This document shows positions 31,940 through 36,596 of a stretch of DNA of 36,596 bases, one piece after another; position 1 is the first letter of the stretch, and the number at the start of each line of letters is the position of its first letter. Position numbers and translations under genes: made by a program. The DNA is from an uncultured Prevotellaceae bacterium (GTDB lineage: Bacteria; Bacteroidota; Bacteroidia; Bacteroidales; Bacteroidaceae). Under the pieces are notes generated by a model. It saw nothing but the letters and a program-made list of their open reading frames with translations, did no database searches and was not told the DNA's origin. Where the stretch lies: contig CAMJQA010000033.1 of the NCBI GenBank assembly GCA_946407895.1, forward strand, positions 1-36,596, read 5' to 3'.

Positions 31940-31964
31940 GTTTGACCTTTTGACCTTTTGAACT
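31940..31964 (+). repeat. Start-adjacent TTTTGACC repeat before panE
   Basis: TTTGACC-TTTTGACC-TTTTGAACT runs directly into the ATG at 31965. It is the same kind as the TTGAACTTT repeats before uxuA, uxaC and the isomerase. Confidence 0.75.
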
Positions 31965-32882
31965 ATGCGATACGCAGTAATAGGAACGGGTGCCATTGGC
32001 GGATACTACGGCGCCAAGCTGGCACGGAGCGGGCAGGACGTCCACTTCCTGCTTCATTCAGACTACGACTTTGTCCTTCGTAACGGCCTGCAGGTTAATT
32101 CCTGGCAGGGCAGTTTCCATATCGACAACCCCCATGTATATAACAATGTGCAGGCCATGCCGCAGCCAGACGTCGTGCTCGTGGCGCTCAAGACGACCAA
32201 CAACCGCCTGCTCGCCTCCCTGCTGCCCCCGCTGCTGGCTCCGCAGACCATAGTGGTGCTCATCCAGAACGGCATAGGCGTGGAGGCGGACGTCCAGGCC
32301 ATGCTGCCCGGCGCACAGCTGGCAGCCGGACTGGCCTTCATCTGCTCGAGCAAGACCAAGCCGGGCGTGGTGGACCATCAGCACTACGGCGGATTGACCA
32401 TAGCCGACTACTCATGCCGCAGCCGGGAGGCCGTGGAGCGGCTCGCCGGCGAACTGGCCCAGGCAGGCATCGAGGTGCACCGGGCTGAATACCATTTCGC
32501 CCGTTGGCGCAAGGCCGTGTGGAACATGCCCTTCAACGGCATGACCGTGGCGATGCAGTGCCAGACGGACAAGTTACTCGCCGAACCCGCTACGCGCCAG
32601 CTCATACGCTGCCAGATGCTCGAGGTCATACACGCCGCGCAGGCACTGGGCGTCAGCGGTCTGCACGACGATTTTGCCGACCGGATGATTGCCGACACCG
32701 ATGCCATGGTGCCCTATTCGCCCTCCATGAGGCTCGACTGGGACTTCGGCCGCCCCATGGAGCTCAGCTACATCTACGACCGTCCGCTCCTCATGGCCGC
32801 CCAGGCAGGAAGCCCCATGCCTAAGCTGCAGCAGCTTGCCGACCGACTTCATGACATGGAGTCGGTCTTGGTCAGGGAGTAG
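31965..32882 (+). CDS. panE: Ketopantoate reductase-like protein
   Basis: A 305-aa NADP-dependent reductase of the ApbA/PanE family, which turns 2-dehydropantoate into pantoate for coenzyme A. 'YAVIGTGAIGGYYGAKLARS' is the nucleotide fold, 'VLVALKTTNNRL' holds a conserved Lys, 'VVLIQNGIGVEADV' follows, and 'WRKAVWNMPFNGMTV' opens the C-terminal helical domain with the catalytic Lys. The family contains paralogues with other substrates, so the pantoate role is likely but not certain. It appears to be the last gene of the trp transcript. Confidence 0.85.
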   Translation: MRYAVIGTGAIGGYYGAKLARSGQDVHFLLHSDYDFVLRNGLQVNSWQGSFHIDNPHVYNNVQAMPQPDVVLVALKTTNNRLLASLLPPLLAPQTIVVLIQNGIGVEADVQAMLPGAQLAAGLAFICSSKTKPGVVDHQHYGGLTIADYSCRSREAVERLAGELAQAGIEVHRAEYHFARWRKAVWNMPFNGMTVAMQCQTDKLLAEPATRQLIRCQMLEVIHAAQALGVSGLHDDFADRMIADTDAMVPYSPSMRLDWDFGRPMELSYIYDRPLLMAAQAGSPMPKLQQLADRLHDMESVLVRE

Positions 32883-32910
32883 CAGGGCACCTCGCGCGTG
32901 CCGCCGTTGG

Positions 32911-32969
32911 GCTGAACGATGGTCCGGGATGTAAATCGAAAATTCGATTTACATACTTTTCCCATGCAG
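32911..32969. repeat. Dispersed hairpin element, copy 1
   Basis: Conserved flanks (GCTGAACGA.GGTCCGGGATGT and ACATACTTTTCCCATGC) surround a perfect 12-bp stem (32929-32940 with 32943-32954, 2-nt centre). The second copy is at 35761-35820. Between the convergent panE and Cys-repeat genes it may also work as a terminator. Confidence 0.7.
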
Positions 32970-33014
32970 GTTCCATGCTGCACTTCTGGATCTGACCGCC
33001 TATAAATTTTGAAT

Positions 33015-35552
33015 TCACAACGCAACCTTGTTGCCGTTGTGTATATAGATTCCCTTCTTTGTCGGCTTTCCGGGCAGTTTCCTGCCGTCGATGGAGTACC
33101 AGGCGTCGTCGGTAACTTTGAATTTTGAATTTATAAATATTGAATTTTGAATTGAAGTTTCGGCGCCTTCGCCGAAGCTGATGTTGCATGCCTTGACGGA
33201 CTGGTCAGAGGCTATCTCGAAGTGGGCGCGGAAGGGGCGAAGGGTATTGCCCGTGGCGGCATAGCCCATGGTGTTATTCGAGCCCAGCATGATGTAGCGG
33301 TAGGGCTCCGTCACCTCGATGGGGTCGTACTGGCCCACGAACGTCACCGTGCGGTCGCTGCTGGTCGCCGGCGCCGGCGTTGTGCTCGTGATGGTCACGC
33401 CCTGGAACAGGGGGTTCACCAGGTGCATGCCTGTTGTTTCCCACTTCAAGATATACGGCTTGCCGGCCTCGATGCTTGTGGCCTTCGTGAAGCTCAGCGT
33501 CAGCGTGCCGTCTGTCAGGTTCGATTTCGAGCCATCCAGTTCCATGAGATAGCTCCCTGCCAATGGCGAAGCTGCAATCTGTGCCGATGTCATAGCGAAG
33601 GGCAGGCACAGGGTGTTCCATTCGCCGTCCTTGTAGATGGTGCGGCCCAGGAGTGTAACGGCATACTCATCACCCTCGGCGCTGAAACCGGCGGCGGTAG
33701 TGATGGCCGATGTGTTGTTGTCGTTGTCGCCAAGTCTGAGTGGGCGATATGTAATTGGTATGAGCGTTACGCCGTCGAGGGCAGCTGTCTGGGTGGCGTC
33801 GAGAGTGCCTTTGTAGAAATGCTCGTCTGCATCGGTGAACGCCTTTCCCTCGACGATGCGCGGGGCACTGCCGTCGTAGCTCGCAGCGGTGAAGCGGTTG
33901 GCCTCGCGCGTCCAACTAAGGTTCTTTGTGCCTCGGCCATTGAAGCAGCCATTGATACGGATGTCGCCGCCGTAGATGTTCAGCAGTCCGGCGGCGTAGA
34001 AGTTGCCGCCATTGGTCACTTCTATGCGCCCATTGCCCTTCGTAGAACCGTAGATGTTGGTGGCTCTCTCGGTGTAGAGGGCGTATGTCGTACCAGAGCT
34101 GGCGGTGAGCACGGCATCGTCGAGCAGGATGAGGTGCGTTGTGCCGCAAAGGCTGAGGTCGCCGGTGAACTCGACGTTGCCCCTGACCACGAGCCACTGC
34201 ACGGCCTCGGCTGATGAGCTCTCGGGGTTGAGCTCCGTCTCGTTGGTCAGCACCGTGTAGTCGCCGTCATTCAGGAAGTGAGCCCGGTCATCGGCTCCAA
34301 AGTAGCAGAGGGCGTCGGTCTTGGGTATGAGACTTATCATCCCGGCGATGTCGGAGGCTTCGATGGCCGTGCCGTCGCCGTAGAAGATTTCCGATTGGCT
34401 ACCGGCTTTCTTCAGGGCCTTGCCCGCCGCTACGGTGATGGTGCCGCCTACGCTGATGTTGCGGGCGCAGAAACTGTCAGTAATGTTCGTCCAGCCGAGC
34501 GTAATATTGCCGCCGGCACTGAAGGTGTAAGTGTATATGGCCCCACCATGGAAATTGACGTCGCCGTGGACGTTGAAACTGGATGCAAAAGATATAGTCT
34601 CGCTCTGGGTATAGATGTTGAGCGAGCCGTTCGCTACGGTGGTGCCGTTAGAGATGAAGATGTTGGCATCTTTCGTCAGGATGATGTTGGCCGTGCGGTC
34701 GATGAGGCGGAGGCTTTTGAGATTGGACTCGCCACTGAGGTAGTACCATGTGTCAGCATTCTCGAAGCCCAGTGCCACGTCGTCTGAATCATCGCCCGTG
34801 ATGGGGATGGCCTGGTGGCTACCCTCGGTGCCGTCGGCCTTTACGTAGGCGATGGCGGGCAGTTCGGCGTCGCCGCGGATGCAGCGGTAATCGGCGCCCC
34901 AGTCGTGGCCGAGCGGGTCGCCCACGTTCCTCGTCTCGCTGGCGACACAGCCGTTGCGCTGGCAATGGCGCGCCTCCACGGCGGCGGTGGTGCAGGTGGC
35001 GTCGGCTATGTGAGTCCAGTCGCCCCAGTCGTGGCCGAGGGCGGCGCCGCCGGAGTTGTCCAGTTCCGTTAGGTTGCAGCGTTTGCAGGTGTGGTTATAG
35101 CCGCCGGCAGTCGTGCAGGTTGGCGCAACGTAGTCGCCAAACGTGGTTCCCCAGTCGTGGCCCAGGGATGGCTTTTCGTTGTACCTCTCCGTCCAGTTGC
35201 AGCGGGTGCAGGTGTGCTCGTCGTAGCCGGCGGTGGTGCAGGTGGCGTCGGCTATGTGAGTCCCGTCGCCCCAAGAGTGAGGAATAGGATCAACGATATC
35301 AAGAGTAATTAGTTCAGAGCAAAAACCACACACCAGTGTTACATCTAAGTAACTCGTGCATACACCACCATAGCCAATGATATACGAACCTTCTGCTTCT
35401 ATTGTTTCCGTTACAATCAACACAAGTTCCCCGCAATTTGTGCAATTGTATGATATACGTTGTGCCGAGGCGGTGGCGGCGAGGGCAGTCAGCAGGGCGG
35501 CGGTGGCGGCGATGCGGCGGAGATAGGCTCTTGTATTTGTTCCTTTTTTCAT
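33015..35552 (-). CDS. Large secreted Cys-repeat protein with Prevotella-type C-terminal tail
   Basis: About 845 aa using the ATG at 35552 (MKKGTNTRAY); an in-frame ATG at 35564 adds four residues. A signal peptide ends near 'LAATASAQR'. Next come two CxxC pairs ('YNCTNCGEL' and 'VCGFCSELI'), then three roughly 40-residue repeats of the form 'HIADATCTTAGYDEHTC..C...LGHDWG', rich in paired Cys. The middle (about 250-600) is beta-strand-rich with short regular strands ('GNVEFTGDLSLCGTTHLILL', 'NIYGSTKGNGRIEVTNGGNF'), suggesting a beta-helix. The end carries the domain 'WNTLCLPFAMTSAQIAASPL ... GKPYILKW' and the tail 'WYSIDGRKLPGKPTKKGIYI', likely a type IX secretion sorting signal. Function unknown; probably a surface adhesin or scaffold. 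A heptamer-like repeat is translated just before the tail ('SIQNSIFINSKFKV'). Confidence 0.85.
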   Translation of the reverse strand: MKKGTNTRAYLRRIAATAALLTALAATASAQRISYNCTNCGELVLIVTETIEAEGSYIIGYGGVCTSYLDVTLVCGFCSELITLDIVDPIPHSWGDGTHIADATCTTAGYDEHTCTRCNWTERYNEKPSLGHDWGTTFGDYVAPTCTTAGGYNHTCKRCNLTELDNSGGAALGHDWGDWTHIADATCTTAAVEARHCQRNGCVASETRNVGDPLGHDWGADYRCIRGDAELPAIAYVKADGTEGSHQAIPITGDDSDDVALGFENADTWYYLSGESNLKSLRLIDRTANIILTKDANIFISNGTTVANGSLNIYTQSETISFASSFNVHGDVNFHGGAIYTYTFSAGGNITLGWTNITDSFCARNISVGGTITVAAGKALKKAGSQSEIFYGDGTAIEASDIAGMISLIPKTDALCYFGADDRAHFLNDGDYTVLTNETELNPESSSAEAVQWLVVRGNVEFTGDLSLCGTTHLILLDDAVLTASSGTTYALYTERATNIYGSTKGNGRIEVTNGGNFYAAGLLNIYGGDIRINGCFNGRGTKNLSWTREANRFTAASYDGSAPRIVEGKAFTDADEHFYKGTLDATQTAALDGVTLIPITYRPLRLGDNDNNTSAITTAAGFSAEGDEYAVTLLGRTIYKDGEWNTLCLPFAMTSAQIAASPLAGSYLMELDGSKSNLTDGTLTLSFTKATSIEAGKPYILKWETTGMHLVNPLFQGVTITSTTPAPATSSDRTVTFVGQYDPIEVTEPYRYIMLGSNNTMGYAATGNTLRPFRAHFEIASDQSVKACNISFGEGAETSIQNSIFINSKFKVTDDAWYSIDGRKLPGKPTKKGIYIHNGNKVAL
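34984..35273 (-). repeat. Coding repeats of the Cys-repeat protein
   Basis: A 43-bp segment at 34984-35026 recurs at 35231-35273 with one mismatch; both encode the 'THIADATCTTA' part of the protein repeat. The repeat lying between them (about 35095-35170) is more diverged. The near-identity of two non-adjacent repeats suggests recent gene conversion or recombination within the array. Confidence 0.75.
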
Positions 35553-35594
35553 ACGATGATACATCTATTTTGCGTTTTGGGTATATTTCGTGCG

Positions 35595-35626
35595 CAAATT
35601 TACATCTTTTTCTTTATTCCGACAAG
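35595..35626 (-). promoter_or_regulatory. Promoter of the Cys-repeat protein
   Basis: On the minus strand CTTG (35626-35623), 20 nt, then a perfect -7 box TAAATTTG (35602-35595). The start would be near 35588, leaving a leader of 24-36 nt depending on the start codon used. Confidence 0.65.
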
Positions 35627-35760
35627 CATTTTACGAAAAAAATACCGGCCGAAAATTCGACCCGTTGACTTTCACCCATGCCGGTCATGTGAACAGGGAG
35701 CCGACAGTTAATTCATAATTCATAATTGGGCTGCGCACTGCGCCTGGATGGCACAGAGCA

Positions 35761-35820
35761 GCTGACGACGGTTCGGGATGTCAGCGCAAAATTGCGCCCA
35801 CATACTTTTCCACATGCCGG
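35761..35820. repeat. Dispersed hairpin element, copy 2
   Basis: It has the same flanks as copy 1 (GCTGACGACGGTTCGGGATGT and CACATACTTTTCCACATGC), but the stem has other bases: arms 35778-35789 and 35792-35803 pair at 10 of 12 positions around the same AA centre. Four consecutive pairs differ from copy 1 on both sides yet still pair. Confidence 0.7.
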
Positions 35821-35845
35821 CAATTAATGTTTTTTTCTACATATA

Positions 35846-35880
35846 ATTATCATTAATCGTTCATTAATTTATCATTAATT
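35846..35880. repeat. Short AT-rich TCATTAAT repeats
   Basis: ATTAAT recurs three times at 11-12 bp intervals in a very AT-rich stretch. It may be a promoter-type or bent DNA region; no gene starts from it in the window. Confidence 0.4.
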
Positions 35881-35952
35881 ATAGCAGGCGAGAGACAAAA
35901 CCCATGAACTCCTGGAGCAGCAAGCAAGGGCGCCAGCATTCCCCGCCCCTAT

Positions 35953-36106
35953 GAGGGGAGGGGTAGGGGTGGGGTAAACACCCTGCAAAGCATCATCCAT
36001 CACAATAAGAATCTGCACCACTCCTTGCTTACCCCTGCAAAGCATCACCCATCACAATAAGAATCTGCACCACTCCTTGCTTACCCCACCCCCTGCCCCG
36101 CCCCTC
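35953..36106. repeat. 52-bp direct repeats inside a G/C-tract inverted repeat
   Basis: Two 52-bp units (35981-36032 and 36033-36084) differ by one base. They are framed by an imperfect 25-bp inverted repeat of G-runs (35953-35977) and C-runs (36081-36106). Each outer arm can also fold by itself (CCCCT-ATG-AGGGG at 35945-35958 on the left). No reading frame is supported here. Confidence 0.8.
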
Positions 36107-36143
36107 AGAAGGGAGGGGAATGGGCTGGCGCGCAGCTCAACTT

Positions 36144-36596
36144 TCAGGTCACCTTTGCACCGTATTTCTCCGTCTCTATGAACTGGTGGTCGAAGTCCAG
36201 GTCGTATGACTCCCCTGCCACGAGCTGGCCTGTGTTCTTGAGTACCTTCACCAGCAAGCTGTTCAGCTTCGTGGCCGTATTGAAGTCATAGCTCTTTCCC
36301 GTGTCGGAGGTATAGGTCGTGTTAGCTGTGGCCAACTCCGAAATCCCTCTCAGGATGGTGTCAGAGCTGCATGTGCGCAGAGTGGGATGAAGCGAGAGAT
36401 GGGGCATCAGGTGGCTCGTCACGTCCTCCACGCAGTCGCCGCCGCAGAAATAGACGCTTGACAGTGAACCAACGATCTCGCGCTTTGATAGCCGTATGAC
36501 GTACATCGCAGACCCAGCACTTCGTCGATAATGGGGCCGATGTAACGGGAAAAAAGCTCTCTTACGTGAAATATTCCTCCAAAAGGAGTGACTTTC
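36144..36596 (-). pseudogene. IS1380-family transposase, broken and truncated
   Basis: The minus strand from the window edge reads the N-terminal part of an IS1380-type transposase ('KVTPFGGIFHVRELFSRYIG', then 'IDEVLGLRCTSYGYQ'). At about 36478-36492 the frame shifts, and 'VYFCGGDCVEDVTSHLMPHL', 'HPTLRTCSSDTILRGI' and 'SYDLDFDHQFIETEKYGAKV' follow in the other frame. A TGA stops it at 36144, just after the conserved DFDHQFIETEKY segment that contains the first catalytic Asp. Intact family members have about 420 residues, so more than half is lost and the following bases no longer resemble the family. No terminal inverted repeat is visible on this side. An assembly error could explain the frameshift, but not the truncation. 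Confidence 0.85.

Noticed and set aside
35941..36121. CRISPR array
   Set aside because: There are only two directly adjacent 52-bp units with no spacers, and no cas genes are present.
36144..36596. Intact insertion sequence
   Set aside because: The transposase is frameshifted and lacks more than half of its length; no terminal inverted repeats are seen on the left side.

Overview
The window is a stretch of Bacteroidales chromosome, most likely Prevotellaceae. This rests on four things. The promoters fit the Bacteroidetes form TTTG-N19-21-TAnnTTTG. The trp operon has the order B-E-G-D-C-F-A. The ileS-dksA-lspA-DUF4296 block is typical of the order. Secreted proteins end in tails of the kind 'WYSIDGRKL...KKGIYIHNG'. 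No tRNA, rRNA or CRISPR array was seen.

Layout. 1-1130: 42-bp tandem repeats, a headless fimbrillin-like gene with a promoter in front of it, and a terminator. 1182-7403 (minus): a glucuronate operon, transcribed MFS transporter > SDR D-mannonate oxidoreductase > uxuA > uxaC > secreted GH43-like protein. It would import glucuronate and convert it to 2-keto-3-deoxygluconate (KDG). 7850-10289 (plus): an exported Gfo/Idh/MocA oxidoreductase followed by a secreted sugar isomerase/epimerase-like TIM barrel. 10410-13150 (minus): GH16 glucanase, a secreted calpain-family (C2) cysteine protease and a small protein with a T9SS-like tail. 13344-16093 (plus): a periplasmic TonB-domain protein, then a BlaI repressor and an M56 protease fused to another TonB domain. 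16555-23576 (plus): ileS, dksA-like, lspA, DUF4296 lipoprotein, secreted GH43-like protein and a small membrane-anchored unknown. 23690-25234 (minus): DUF4301. 25399-32882 (plus): trpBEGDCFA and a panE-like gene. 33015-35552 (minus): a large secreted Cys-repeat protein. 35565-36596: dispersed repeats and a broken IS1380-family transposase.

The genes are mostly ordinary; the unusual content is in the spacers. (i) Short GTTCAAA/TTGAACTTT-type tandem repeats sit directly before the start codons of uxaC, uxuA, the isomerase, trpC and panE. (ii) Two copies of a hairpin element flank the Cys-repeat gene, with the same flanks but changed stems in which four base pairs have switched while still pairing. 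(iii) A perfect dyad is centred on the -33 box of the trp promoter, in a leader too short for attenuation. (iv) Direct repeats with a 21-bp pitch occur before blaI, before ileS and between convergent genes at 10.3 kb. The blaI promoter also overlaps a long hairpin.

All statements come from reading the sequence. Family assignments rest on recognised motifs, not database searches.
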